A DNA stretch of 41,204 nucleotides from assembly GCA_030065635.1 (NCBI GenBank), contig JASJDJ010000043.1, positions 1 to 41,204 of the forward strand, given 5' to 3'. The DNA comes from Xenococcaceae cyanobacterium MO_188.B32 (lineage in GTDB: Bacteria > Cyanobacteriota > Cyanobacteriia > Cyanobacteriales > Xenococcaceae). The translations under genes and the position numbers were made by a program. Of the stretch, positions 1 to 8,054 are shown piece by piece. The notes below the pieces were generated by a model. That model ran no database searches. It was not told where the DNA came from and worked only from the letters and a program-made list of their open reading frames with translations. Position 1 is the stretch's first letter; each line of letters starts with the position of its first letter.

Positions 1-198
1 ATATAAATATCTACGAGTCGCATATAAATATATATTTTAGGTAAGGCAACGCCTGGTTGAAATAATTTTGGGTTAAGTGTAACACCTTTTTTCTCTAGCC
101 TTCGAGAATTAGATGCGTTTGCCCTGCGTCATTAGGTAATTGCTCAGAAACAAGTTTTTTGACCATTACTTACTTTTTCCTTACTTGCTTAGTTTTAA
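1..198. other. AT-rich stretch without recognised gene
   Basis: I see no open frame with a recognisable product on either strand here. The segment lies where the missing 3' part of the truncated bilin lyase gene (214-384, minus strand) would be expected, but its translation does not resemble that family. Confidence 0.4.
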
Positions 199-245
199 AT
201 AGTAAAAGAGATGCTATAAATAGCATATAGCATCTCTTTTACTAT
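199..245. repeat. Perfect 20-bp inverted repeat (hairpin)
   Basis: The arms are 199-218 and 226-245, exact reverse complements (ATAGTAAAAGAGATGCTATA on the left) around a 7-nt loop. The bilin lyase reading frame loses homology exactly where this palindrome starts and ends inside it. It lacks a GC-rich stem, so it is not a classic terminator. A palindromic mini-element, or the scar of one, is more likely. Confidence 0.7.
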
Positions 246-384
246 CTTCGGTAAATAAAGGTACTGGTCTTTTCCAGAGGCGTAAATGAACATACCAAGC
301 TGGTTCGGCTAATGCTTGTTGTTGATTATCAAATTCTCCTGCGAGATATGTTCCGAGTGCAATTAGTTGGGGAGATAAAGTCAT
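214..384 (-). pseudogene. Truncated CpcT/CpeT-type phycobilin lyase (N-terminal stub)
   Basis: The 56-codon frame starts at ATG 384, three bases after the P450 stop. It begins MTLSPQLIALGTYLAGEFDN and continues through WYVHLRLWKRPVPLF, which matches the N-terminus of CpcT/CpeT chromophore lyases. These attach phycocyanobilin or phycoerythrobilin to phycobiliprotein beta subunits and are normally near 200 residues. Homology stops after about 47 residues, where the frame runs into the inverted repeat at 199-245 and ends in its loop. The beta-barrel fold cannot form from this stub, so it is very likely non-functional. The tight spacing suggests it was once co-transcribed with the P450. Confidence 0.72.
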
Positions 385-387
385 TAT

Positions 388-1758
388 CTAATCTATTTTA
401 TTTTTGACTATCATTTTGAAAGAAGCAGGAGGAGCAAGCGTTAAACCACGGCGTACTGGCAACATTTGACGTTTGCTAGTTAATTCTAATTGAAAGCGAG
501 ATAAAACCGTGGCTGCAACTAATTTCATTTCTAATAATGCCAAAGCCGAACCCAAACAGCGACGATTTCCTCCACCAAAGGGAATATATTCGTAAGGGGA
601 ATAGGTTTTTTGTAAAAATCTTTCTGGTTTAAATTGCTTTGAATTTGGGTATAAATCTTCTCGGTGGTGAAGGGAATAAATAGAAATAAGCAACCAAGTT
701 TCTGGTTCTAGATCATACCCCATAACTGACATTGATGTGGTAAGTCTGCGTCCGAAAGTACCCGCAGCGATGGGATAAATTCGTAAAGTTTCTGAAATTA
801 CAGCATCTAAATAGGGTAAATTATTTATTTCTTTGTAATCTGGATTTTCTCCCAAGGAATCTAATTCAAAGCGTAATTTATCTTGAACTTCTGGCAGATA
901 ATGAATCCAATAAAAAAGCCAAGCTAAACCAGAAGCGGTGGTTTCGTGTCCGGCAAATAATAAAGCTATTAATTCATCGTGCAATTCTTCATTTGTCATG
1001 CCCTCGCCATTTTCGTCTCGTGCTAATAATAATAAGCTAAAAATGTCTCGACGATTTGATTTTTCTGAAGTTGATAAACTTCGTCTTTCTTTTATTTCTG
1101 CGTAAATTAATTGTCTAATTTCTTCTTTTAACAGCAGGAAACGACCCCAAGGACTAAATTTACCCCAATCTTTTTGCAGTATGGGAAAAAATATCAAACT
1201 CGAACTTAAAGGAGTATTAAATGTTTCTAAAAGTTTAGTCAATAATTCTCTTAAGCGTTCATATCTCGATCCTGAATCGAGCCCAAATACCACGTTTAAA
1301 ATTACCCGTAAAGTAATTTCTTGCATATAAGGACGAATTTTAAAAGGTTCGTTGATCTGCCAGCGATCGCATACTTTTTTGGTGATAGAGACTATTTTAT
1401 GGCTACATTCTTGTAAAGATTCTCCGTGAAAAGAAGGCATCAATAAACGTCGGCGATTTTTGTGGGCTTTACCATCTAATAAAAGTAAAGAATGATCTCC
1501 TACTAAAAAACTTAAACCTTTATTTCCTTTGCCTACTTCAAATTTATCTGGTGAAGCTGTAAAAATATCCTCGATCGCCTGAGGATTACTAGTCATAATA
1601 GTTGGGGGAGAATTTTTAAAGGTAATTTGATAAAAATCTCCGTATTTCCTTTTACGTTCTTCCATAAAATTAAGAGGACGCAAAAGAGCATTCATCTGGC
1701 GGATGATTCGGCGCAACCCAGAACTGCTTTTAGCTGTAGGTATCGGTGTTTGTTTCAT
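388..1758 (-). CDS. Cytochrome P450 (CYP110-like)
   Basis: This is a heme-thiolate monooxygenase of about 456 residues. Visible hallmarks are the I-helix oxygen-activation motif AGHETTA, the K-helix ETLR (ExxR) and the heme-ligand loop FGGGNRRCLGSA, in which Cys binds the heme iron. The C-terminus is complete. The overall sequence resembles the CYP110 class common in filamentous and colonial cyanobacteria, which acts on fatty acids, alkanes or terpenoids; the substrate cannot be told here. No N-terminal membrane anchor is evident, so a soluble enzyme is expected. I chose the second ATG (1758) because the eight preceding residues (MKWLTFAV, from 1782) look unlike the family; neither start has a clear ribosome-binding site. 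It is followed directly by the truncated bilin lyase. Confidence 0.88.
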   Translation of the reverse strand: MKQTPIPTAKSSSGLRRIIRQMNALLRPLNFMEERKRKYGDFYQITFKNSPPTIMTSNPQAIEDIFTASPDKFEVGKGNKGLSFLVGDHSLLLLDGKAHKNRRRLLMPSFHGESLQECSHKIVSITKKVCDRWQINEPFKIRPYMQEITLRVILNVVFGLDSGSRYERLRELLTKLLETFNTPLSSSLIFFPILQKDWGKFSPWGRFLLLKEEIRQLIYAEIKERRSLSTSEKSNRRDIFSLLLLARDENGEGMTNEELHDELIALLFAGHETTASGLAWLFYWIHYLPEVQDKLRFELDSLGENPDYKEINNLPYLDAVISETLRIYPIAAGTFGRRLTTSMSVMGYDLEPETWLLISIYSLHHREDLYPNSKQFKPERFLQKTYSPYEYIPFGGGNRRCLGSALALLEMKLVAATVLSRFQLELTSKRQMLPVRRGLTLAPPASFKMIVKNKID

Positions 1759-1896
1759 TACGGCGAACGTTAACCATTTCAACTAGATTGATTTTAGCTA
1801 TATTGCCACTCAGTGAGCTAAATTCTAATTTTGAGAAAGGCTATATTAACGATAGATTTAACTCAATTGCTCTAGGTTGTTGGAGCTTAATTTAAA

Positions 1897-1989
1897 TTAA
1901 ATTGTCCAATCTTCACATATCAAACCAGGAACTTGAATAAAATCACGTTGATTTCGTGTAACGACAATACCATTGACGGATAAACTCAT
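1897..1989 (-). pseudogene. Remnant of VapC-type PIN-domain toxin (C-terminal 30 residues)
   Basis: A 30-codon frame starts at an ATG that shares its A with the antitoxin stop codon (TAATG), the junction typical of vapBC operons. Its sequence, with VTRNQRDFIQVPGL then EDWTI, is the extreme C-terminus of PIN-domain VapC ribonucleases, including the Asn/Asp-bearing TRNxRDF strand. A normal VapC is about 130 residues. The N-terminal 100 or so, with three of the acidic metal ligands, are missing, so RNase activity must be lost. An internal deletion that kept both ends of the operon junction is the simplest explanation. Confidence 0.72.
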
Positions 1990-2213
1990 TAATTTTTTGC
2001 TTTATCATCGGCTTCTCGACGTTCTTTGTCGATATAGGCTAACATCTCCTCAAATTGAGAATCATTCTGATATTTTCCAGCAAACTTCAACCAAGGATGT
2101 TGTGTTTCTATTTTTTCAGCTTGCAGTACTTCTAATACCTTTTTCTTTCCTTCTGGCGGAAGTTGCTGAACTAAATTTATAACTTGTTCAATTGTTAAGT
2201 CTAAAACTGGCAT
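1989..2213 (-). CDS. Antitoxin of a VapBC-like toxin-antitoxin pair
   Basis: This 74-residue protein begins MPVLDLTIEQVINLVQQLPP and has a charged C-terminal half. It resembles small cyanobacterial antitoxins encoded just upstream of PIN-domain toxins: a short helical N-terminal region and a flexible C-terminus with the WLKFAGKY motif that would contact the toxin. The next gene is only a 30-residue VapC remnant, so this is now an orphan antitoxin. It might still neutralise a related toxin elsewhere or bind DNA. The family match is from memory of similar short proteins, so function is moderately supported and the TA context strongly so. Confidence 0.65.
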   Translation of the reverse strand: MPVLDLTIEQVINLVQQLPPEGKKKVLEVLQAEKIETQHPWLKFAGKYQNDSQFEEMLAYIDKERREADDKAKN

Positions 2214-2290
2214 TTTAATTATCTTAATATCGTTAAATTAGTTGAATTGTGATACGAGTTAATTTTATCTTTTCTGGACACTAGTTACTT

Positions 2291-3568
2291 TCATTGCAAT
2301 CTTGCACTAGATAGCTCTTCTAACACTACCTCGATCGCTTTTTCTTTTTGAATATCCACTCCCTCTGCATAAGGTATGGGTAAAGCAACTCGTACATCGG
2401 GAATAATGGCATTACCTTCTAATCTTTCTCCGTCTACGAACACATCAGCAACGGCAAGATAAAGTAAACTACCATCGGGCATAATAAAGGGACTACCAGC
2501 CACAACTGCCCCTGCGGTTTCGCTACCGACAATTTTGCCAATGTTATATTTACGAAAACCATAGGCGAGAATTTCTTTACCACTCCTCGAACCACGATTA
2601 ACTAACATTACTACTGGCTTTGTCCATTGCATTTGGGTTTCCCTCTCAACTCCATCGCGGAAAATAGCGGTTATTGTAGGGGTAGGGGCAGTAAAAACGT
2701 TCAAGTAGTCGGGACTTGCGCCTCCCCAACCATCCCGCAGATCCCAAACTAAACCATCGGTATCTTTAAGGCGATCGTAAACTAGCTCTTTTTCTAATTG
2801 TTCTTGATAGATAGGGTCGGCATAGGACCAAATATGAATATAACCAATTTTTTTGTCTTCTTTCTCGATAACTTCTACACTTGCTTTCATAGCATCGAGA
2901 AACATAGTAGCTGGATTAAAAACTTTTGGTATTACAGTAATCGTTATGGGCGACGAATTAGGCTGACGTTGAATTTGGATTTGTACTTCTCGATCGGCTT
3001 TACCAGTAAAAGAAGTAATGGGTGTAAAAGGTTTACCGTCTACAGTTAAAAGTCGATCGCCTACAAAGAGTCCTGCTTTTTCGGCAGGAGAACCGTTTAA
3101 AATGGCTTTAATAAAAGTCTTACCGTTAATTTTCTCGCTATAAATACCAATTCCTGTATATTCCAGCTTTTCATCTGGTAAAAATGGCTTGATGTTTTTT
3201 TGCAAATACTGGCGAAAAATCCCGGCAATTTGATAATAAGCTGGTTCAGCCTGAGTATAAAAATGAGTATGAGAAGTATTTAACTCAGCCAGCATTCGAT
3301 TTATAACTACCGCTAACTCTTCGGTAGAAGTAGTTTTGGCTGCTAGAGGCGCATAGCGCGATCGCATTGCTTGCCAATCAACCCCGTTAAATTCAGGATC
3401 GAAAAAGTTTTCATTAACTGTTTGCCACACTCGTTCAAAAACCTTAGTTTGTGGGGAAGAAAAGCTTAAAACCCGAGGAGAAATAAAGTAGCAAAAATAA
3501 GTAGTGAAGATACCAACAAAAATAGTTAATATCCATGTCTTTAGTTTGGCATTCCTAAAAATATTCAT
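2291..3568 (-). CDS. S41-family peptidase with PDZ domain, membrane-anchored
   Basis: Start ATG 3568 gives about 425 residues opening with a hydrophobic segment (TWILTIFVGIFTTYFCYF), a signal anchor that would place the rest in the periplasm or lumen. A helical N-terminal region is followed by a PDZ-like domain (GIGIYSE to GDRLLTVDGKPF) and the S41 core with DLRDGWGG and VNRGSRSGKEILA, which carries the candidate nucleophile Ser. In CtpA-type proteases the general-base Lys lies in a TFGKG loop; here the equivalent reads ETAGAV, so that Lys is absent and the site looks more like tricorn-type S41 members. A longer start at TTG 3622 adds 18 residues before the anchor and is less likely. Substrate unknown. 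Confidence 0.8.
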   Translation of the reverse strand: MNIFRNAKLKTWILTIFVGIFTTYFCYFISPRVLSFSSPQTKVFERVWQTVNENFFDPEFNGVDWQAMRSRYAPLAAKTTSTEELAVVINRMLAELNTSHTHFYTQAEPAYYQIAGIFRQYLQKNIKPFLPDEKLEYTGIGIYSEKINGKTFIKAILNGSPAEKAGLFVGDRLLTVDGKPFTPITSFTGKADREVQIQIQRQPNSSPITITVIPKVFNPATMFLDAMKASVEVIEKEDKKIGYIHIWSYADPIYQEQLEKELVYDRLKDTDGLVWDLRDGWGGASPDYLNVFTAPTPTITAIFRDGVERETQMQWTKPVVMLVNRGSRSGKEILAYGFRKYNIGKIVGSETAGAVVAGSPFIMPDGSLLYLAVADVFVDGERLEGNAIIPDVRVALPIPYAEGVDIQKEKAIEVVLEELSSARLQ

Positions 3569-3966
3569 GAACTTTTGAGAAAGGATTGCTCTGTTACCAA
3601 AACAGTCTACTGTTCCCAGCAAGAAATTTCAGCTTAGCCTTATCTTCCGTAGTAGAGCGTCAAGATTAATCTTAAGTATTTATAAAACTTTTTGAGTTTC
3701 TCGCCTGACTGTTAGATGATCTATTTAAGAAGAGTTCTCAATAACTAAATCTTTAAATAGAAAACTATCAAAGATAAACGAGAGAACAAAAATTATGGCA
3801 TATAAACTAAAAAAACAGGGGACGGAAGCTTGAAAACTGAGTTTGTCAGAACTTTAGAAAGAGCGATCGCGCTTGGCGTGTTAGTCTCGTCGATCGCCTT
3901 TAAACTAGGTTCATCATAACAGGAGAAAGATCCATTACTATTCAAGTATCGATAAAAATAATTAGT
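3569..3966. other. Divergent intergenic region between S41 protease and feo operon
   Basis: This holds the promoters of the protease (leftward) and the iron operon (rightward). An AGGAG-like stretch near 3918 is too far from the feoB1 ATG to act as its ribosome-binding site. The AT-rich run 3948-3965 (GATAAAAATAATTAG) shows weak resemblance to a Fur box; I do not rate it as proven. Small frames here show no recognisable product. Confidence 0.4.
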
Positions 3967-4584
3967 ATGAATTGTCATCAATGTCCGAAAAATAATTGTA
4001 CCAACCAAAAATCTCCAGGCTGGTGGAAACTATTTCGTAAAACACCTAGGGCTTTAGAGCTATCCTCTCAAGATGCTCAAATTGCCCTAGTGGGAATGCC
4101 CAATGTTGGGAAAAGTGTACTGTTTAATCGGCTGACAGGGATTTATGTCACAGTATCTAATTATCCAGGTACGACGGTAGAAGTAAGTCGAGGACTAGCC
4201 CAGATTGGAGAACAAAATGTTTTAGTTATCGATACTCCTGGTATGTATTCTCTAGTACCTATTAGTGATGAAGAAAGGGTTGCCAGAGATTTACTCCTCA
4301 AAACAAGTTTAACTGCCGTAATCCAAGTTGTAGATGCCAAAAATTTGGGACGAATGTTGCCTTTAACCTTCCAGCTAATAGAAGCAGGGCTACCCCTATT
4401 GTTAGCAGTTAATATGATGGATGAAGCTCATCGTTTAGGGCTTAAGGTACAACAGAAAGCCCTAGCCGTAGAATTGGGAATTCCCGTAATTTTAACCTCC
4501 GCAGCACTAAACCAAGGTATCGATGAATTGAAAAGTGCCCTCGCGAAATGCTTACCGTCAGAGCGGGTGGCAATTCCAGCTTAA
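3967..4584 (+). CDS. feoB: FeoB GTPase domain, separate polypeptide
   Basis: The 205 residues correspond to the cytosolic G domain of the ferrous iron transporter FeoB. G1 is GMPNVGKS (about residue 43), the G2 region is NYPGTTVE, G3 is DTPG and G4 is NMMDE. The N-terminus has a Cys-rich start (CHQCPKNNC) that could bind metal. The protein stops where the helical guanine-dissociation-inhibitor region would continue in one-piece FeoB; the membrane part is the next gene, 13 bp downstream. The reading frame is clean and both halves keep their motifs, so this looks like a true split gene rather than decay. It would bind GTP on the cytoplasmic face and gate Fe2+ uptake. Confidence 0.9.
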   Translation: MNCHQCPKNNCTNQKSPGWWKLFRKTPRALELSSQDAQIALVGMPNVGKSVLFNRLTGIYVTVSNYPGTTVEVSRGLAQIGEQNVLVIDTPGMYSLVPISDEERVARDLLLKTSLTAVIQVVDAKNLGRMLPLTFQLIEAGLPLLLAVNMMDEAHRLGLKVQQKALAVELGIPVILTSAALNQGIDELKSALAKCLPSERVAIPA

Positions 4585-4597
4585 TTAAGGTGCGAAA

Positions 4598-6061
4598 ATG
4601 ACCAGCCAAGTATTGTATCAAGAACCGATTGAAGAGGCGATCGCGTCTTTAGAAACATGGATAGATAATCATAGACAAAGTAATCTATTTAGAGAGTATA
4701 CTTTTTCCTCTCGTAGTCTGGCCCTACTCCTATTGCAAAAAGACCCCTCATTATGGTCAGCCCTGAAACAAGATGAAGAACAATGTCGAGAAGTAGAAAT
4801 TGTCCTCACCGTCGCCCAAAATAAACTAGAATATCCCGTGAATTTGGCGATCGCACAAACCAGACAACAGCAGGCTCGTAGGCTGGAAAGTATAGTTTTA
4901 CAGGAAACCAAAAGGACTCAGACTTCTTTAACAGAAACACTCCATCGCTTCACAGTCAATCCTCTGACGGGATTTCCCCTCTTAGTAGTCATTCTTTACT
5001 TCGGAGTTTACAAATTTGTGGGGGAGTTTGGGGCTGGAGAATTAGTCGATCGCATTGAAGGCTTTTATGAAGGACAAATTAACCCCATAGTTAATCAAAT
5101 TACAGCACAAATCATTCCTTGGCAATCGCTTCAAGACCTAATTGCCAATGACTATGGCATCATTACTCTAGGTATTCGCTACGCGGTGGCAATTGTTTTA
5201 CCTGTAGTAGCCACTTACTTTTTGATGTTTTCTCTCCTAGAAGACAGTGGTTATCTTCCCAGAATGTCTTTAATGTTAGATCGTCTCTTCAAATCCATGG
5301 GACTATCTGGGCGTGCTGTTATTCCTATGGTATTGGGTTTGGGTTGCGACACCATGGCAACTATGGTTACTCGTACCCTAGAAACTAAACGAGAAAGAGT
5401 AATCGCCACCTTTTTACTCTCTCTTGCTGTCCCTTGTGCAGCCCAGTGGGGAGTAATTTTGGGACTGTTAGCCCAAAAACCAGCAGCATTAATGGTTTGG
5501 GGGGGATTGATTACCGCAATCTTTTTAGCAGTAGGTTATATAACTGCCAAGTTACTACCAGGCTCATCGGGAGGATTTTACATGGAAGTCCCACCCTTGC
5601 GCTTGCCCAAATTAAGGAATATCTTAACGAAAACTTGGATAAGGATGAAGTGGTATTTTTGGGAAATATTACCCTTGTTTATTTGGGCATCAGTTTTTAT
5701 TTGGATAGGAAGATTGACAGGTTTATTCGAGATGATTATTCGGGGAATTGAACCGTTAGTAGCTGCTATAGGGATGCCCCCAGAAACTGCGCCGGTATTT
5801 CTTTATGGCTTCTTCCGTCGGGATTATGGTGCAGCAGGATTATTTGACATTCAACAACAAGGGTTACTGACTGGCAATCAATTAGTAGTGGCAGCGATCG
5901 TCTTGACTCTATTTTTACCCTGTATCGCTCAGTTACAAATGATGATTAAGGAGCGGGGGCTCAAAACTACGATCGCAATGGTGTTATTTATCGTTCCCTT
6001 TGCTTTCTTAACGGGATATTGCGTCAATCTTGGTTTAACTTTACTGGGAGTAAATTTATGA
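4598..6061 (+). CDS. feoB: FeoB membrane permease part, separate polypeptide
   Basis: This 487-residue protein carries the second half of FeoB. A soluble helical N-terminal region (about 1-125) is followed by multiple membrane segments with two Gate domains. Conserved points are GLGCDTMATMVTRTLETKRE, with the pore-lining Cys of the first Gate, VPCAAQ after it, and the second-Gate signature GFFRRDYGAAGLF with LPCIAQLQ near the C-terminus. It forms the Fe2+ channel in the inner membrane and must associate with the separate GTPase encoded just upstream. A small internal frame at 5434-5751 is a shadow. The stop overlaps the feoA start by four bases (ATGA), so translation is probably coupled. Confidence 0.9.
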   Translation: MTSQVLYQEPIEEAIASLETWIDNHRQSNLFREYTFSSRSLALLLLQKDPSLWSALKQDEEQCREVEIVLTVAQNKLEYPVNLAIAQTRQQQARRLESIVLQETKRTQTSLTETLHRFTVNPLTGFPLLVVILYFGVYKFVGEFGAGELVDRIEGFYEGQINPIVNQITAQIIPWQSLQDLIANDYGIITLGIRYAVAIVLPVVATYFLMFSLLEDSGYLPRMSLMLDRLFKSMGLSGRAVIPMVLGLGCDTMATMVTRTLETKRERVIATFLLSLAVPCAAQWGVILGLLAQKPAALMVWGGLITAIFLAVGYITAKLLPGSSGGFYMEVPPLRLPKLRNILTKTWIRMKWYFWEILPLFIWASVFIWIGRLTGLFEMIIRGIEPLVAAIGMPPETAPVFLYGFFRRDYGAAGLFDIQQQGLLTGNQLVVAAIVLTLFLPCIAQLQMMIKERGLKTTIAMVLFIVPFAFLTGYCVNLGLTLLGVNL

Positions 6062-6273
6062 ATGCTTTATCAACAGTAACAATCGGTCAATCTCAAACTG
6101 TGGTTCATTTAGCAACTGACCAACAAAATGTAATGCGAAAACTGATGGCATTAGGGATTATGCCTGGCAGTAGCTTGGTCTTAGAGCAACGTTTTCCCTC
6201 TTACATTATTAAAGTCGGACATACTCGTACTGCTTTAGATGGGGAAACCGCAGCCAGCATTTTTGTTGAATAA
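6058..6273 (+). CDS. feoA: FeoA, SH3-like partner of FeoB
   Basis: The 71-residue protein has the FeoA/SH3-like pattern: MRKLMALGIMPGSSLVLEQR, in which the LGIMPG turn is diagnostic, then a beta strand with IKVGHTRTALD and a C-terminal A-x-x-I-F-V strand. FeoA binds FeoB on the cytoplasmic side and is needed for ferrous iron uptake. Start ATG 6058 was chosen because it overlaps the feoB stop in an ATGA arrangement; an upstream in-frame start at 6019 would add 13 residues lying inside feoB. It is the third gene of the iron operon. Confidence 0.9.
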   Translation: MNALSTVTIGQSQTVVHLATDQQNVMRKLMALGIMPGSSLVLEQRFPSYIIKVGHTRTALDGETAASIFVE

Positions 6274-6311
6274 TTTAGGTAAATTTAATCACACAACTAG
6301 GAGAATTATTG

Positions 6312-6830
6312 ATGTTATCTCAAACAATGATCGATCGACTCAACCAACAAATTAACTTGGAGATTTATTCTTCTCATCTTTATCTACAAATGGGTTCTTG
6401 GTGTGCCTATAAATCTCTAGATGGATGCTCTACTTTTCTCAGTCAACACGCAGATGAAGAAATGATGCATATGCGTCGATTGCTCAACTATCTCCACGAA
6501 ACTGGTGGATTAGCAATGTTAGGAGGAATGCAAGCACCTCCAACTGATTTTAATTCCCTAACAGAGATGTTTGAAACCATCTATGAACACGAACAACTGG
6601 TGACTAAAAAAATTAATGACTTAGTTCATTTAGCCAACACCGAACCAGACTATTCAACACTTCAGTTTCTCCAATGGTATGTTGCCGAACAACATCAAGA
6701 AGAGTTCTTATTTAAGAGTATCCTCGACAAAATTAAACTAATTGGTACAGAAGGACAAGGGATTTTCTTTATCGATCGCGAAATTGGTATGATGGCAACT
6801 AATCAGAACTTAGACAAAAAACAACAATAA
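6312..6830 (+). CDS. Ferritin (non-heme, FtnA-type)
   Basis: The 172-residue four-helix ferritin begins at ATG 6312, with AGGAGA about eight bases upstream. Ferroxidase ligands are visible: E of NLEIYSSHLYLQM in helix A, the ADEEMMHMRRL motif (ExxH) in helix B, the YEHEQ region in helix C and EQHQEE in helix D. The order matches FtnA-type ferritins rather than bacterioferritin, and no heme-binding Met is needed. It stores iron as ferric oxyhydroxide in a 24-mer. Its place 38 bp after feoA links ferrous uptake to storage in one probable transcription unit. Confidence 0.92.
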   Translation: MLSQTMIDRLNQQINLEIYSSHLYLQMGSWCAYKSLDGCSTFLSQHADEEMMHMRRLLNYLHETGGLAMLGGMQAPPTDFNSLTEMFETIYEHEQLVTKKINDLVHLANTEPDYSTLQFLQWYVAEQHQEEFLFKSILDKIKLIGTEGQGIFFIDREIGMMATNQNLDKKQQ

Positions 6831-6832
6831 AG

Positions 6833-6952
6833 CAGCCTCAAGCCCAGGTAAAGCGGATATACACCAAAATCTAAAAAATTGCTGAAAACTAAGTAGATCG
6901 AGCCAAATAACCAATCGACTTCAAGTTATTAATGTATATAGGTTTGAGGCTG
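6833..6952 (+). terminator. Possible long-stem terminator after ferritin
   Basis: CAGCCTCAA at 6833-6841 pairs perfectly with TTGAGGCTG at 6944-6952, which is followed by TTTTT. The loop of about 100 nt makes this a weak candidate. It is the only structure I see at the end of the iron operon. Confidence 0.3.
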
Positions 6953-7021
6953 TTTTTGACTAAAAAATGTTTAAATCCCGCTAACTGCGAAAGCTAGGTT
7001 TAATAGTTGGAGTTAATATTT

Positions 7022-7897
7022 CTAGTTAATAATTTCTTGCTTTACTTCATATAAACGTGCGGGTTGCTCTTTAATTCTTTCCGAGATCGGCAAAACCCTT
7101 TCAATTACATCGACTAGATATTCATATTGTGGAATTTGTTCGTTAGGTAAAAATCCAGCAGAGGCGGCAATATGAGATGGAGTTTGGGCTAAAGTACTTT
7201 TAATTTGTTCTTTGCGCTCTGGTTCAATTTTATTGGCAAGTAGAATCGCACCAGCCGGAATTGGATGAGAGTCAATATCAATAATGCGAAATCGATCGTG
7301 TTTATAGTTTTTTCGGTGTTGATTAAATTCTTGAAGAGATAAAGCAGAAGCTGCAACTTCTTGACTATCGAGCCATTCCAAACTAGTTTTTGGAGTAGGT
7401 GCAAAACGCACTTCCGCAAAAGATAAACCGTAAAGATTATATATTGGTAAGTAGTAACCAGTTGCAGAACCTTCTTGTCCTAAAGCAATAGTCTCTCCTG
7501 CAAGTTCGGCTTTGGTTTGGAAACGACTATCGGCGTTAACTACAATGACTGAACGTAATTTTTCTAGTCCTTCTAAGGGAATAATCGGTTCGTATCTATG
7601 GTGATAAATTGCGATCGCCGCCAAGCCTGGAGGGGCAAAAACTAAGTCCCACCTTTGCTGGGCAATTTGAGCTGAGGCTCTAATTTCATTAAAAGCTGGT
7701 TCTAGTTCAATAATACTATTGAGCTGATTACTGAGATAGTCTTCCAATTCTGAATAGTTTTCCATGTTAGAACGAGCGCTTGCTCCATAGCTAACAACAC
7801 CAACAATTAGCCTTTTGAGTATGTCTTCTTCCACTCGATTGCAGCCTGTAAGCATCAAGACGATTATTACTAATCCTAAAAGACGACGTAAAAGCAT
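7022..7897 (-). CDS. PhnD-like periplasmic binding lipoprotein
   Basis: The 291-residue protein has a lipoprotein signal (hydrophobic run ending LTGC, lipidated Cys about residue 19). The rest follows the PhnD/phosphonate-binding fold (PF12974-like): VGVVSYGASARS near the start, WDLVFAPPGLAA in the middle, and the GQEGSATGYYLP hinge segment, which matches the SxSG-type ligand loop of PhnD/PtxB proteins. No ABC permease or ATPase gene lies beside it. Its divergent neighbour is a Tll0287-HAMP sensor-like membrane protein, so it may serve as a ligand sensor rather than a transporter component. The ligand (phosphite, phosphonate, phosphate or another anion) cannot be told from sequence. Confidence 0.75.
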   Translation of the reverse strand: MLLRRLLGLVIIVLMLTGCNRVEEDILKRLIVGVVSYGASARSNMENYSELEDYLSNQLNSIIELEPAFNEIRASAQIAQQRWDLVFAPPGLAAIAIYHHRYEPIIPLEGLEKLRSVIVVNADSRFQTKAELAGETIALGQEGSATGYYLPIYNLYGLSFAEVRFAPTPKTSLEWLDSQEVAASALSLQEFNQHRKNYKHDRFRIIDIDSHPIPAGAILLANKIEPERKEQIKSTLAQTPSHIAASAGFLPNEQIPQYEYLVDVIERVLPISERIKEQPARLYEVKQEIIN

Positions 7898-8054
7898 AGC
7901 CGATTCTAAACTAAATTTCTCGAAAAAATACTATAGTTCTTTATAATGTAGCAAGCCTAAATCATTCTAATCATTTATTCCCTCGATCGACCCAAATTTC
8001 GCTAAAATCAAGGGAAAGTATAACACTATTGCCTGAATTAAGCGTAGTTTAATT

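Noticed and set aside
3948-3966. Fur box before the feo operon
   Set aside because: Only a partial, AT-driven resemblance to the consensus; not enough to call.
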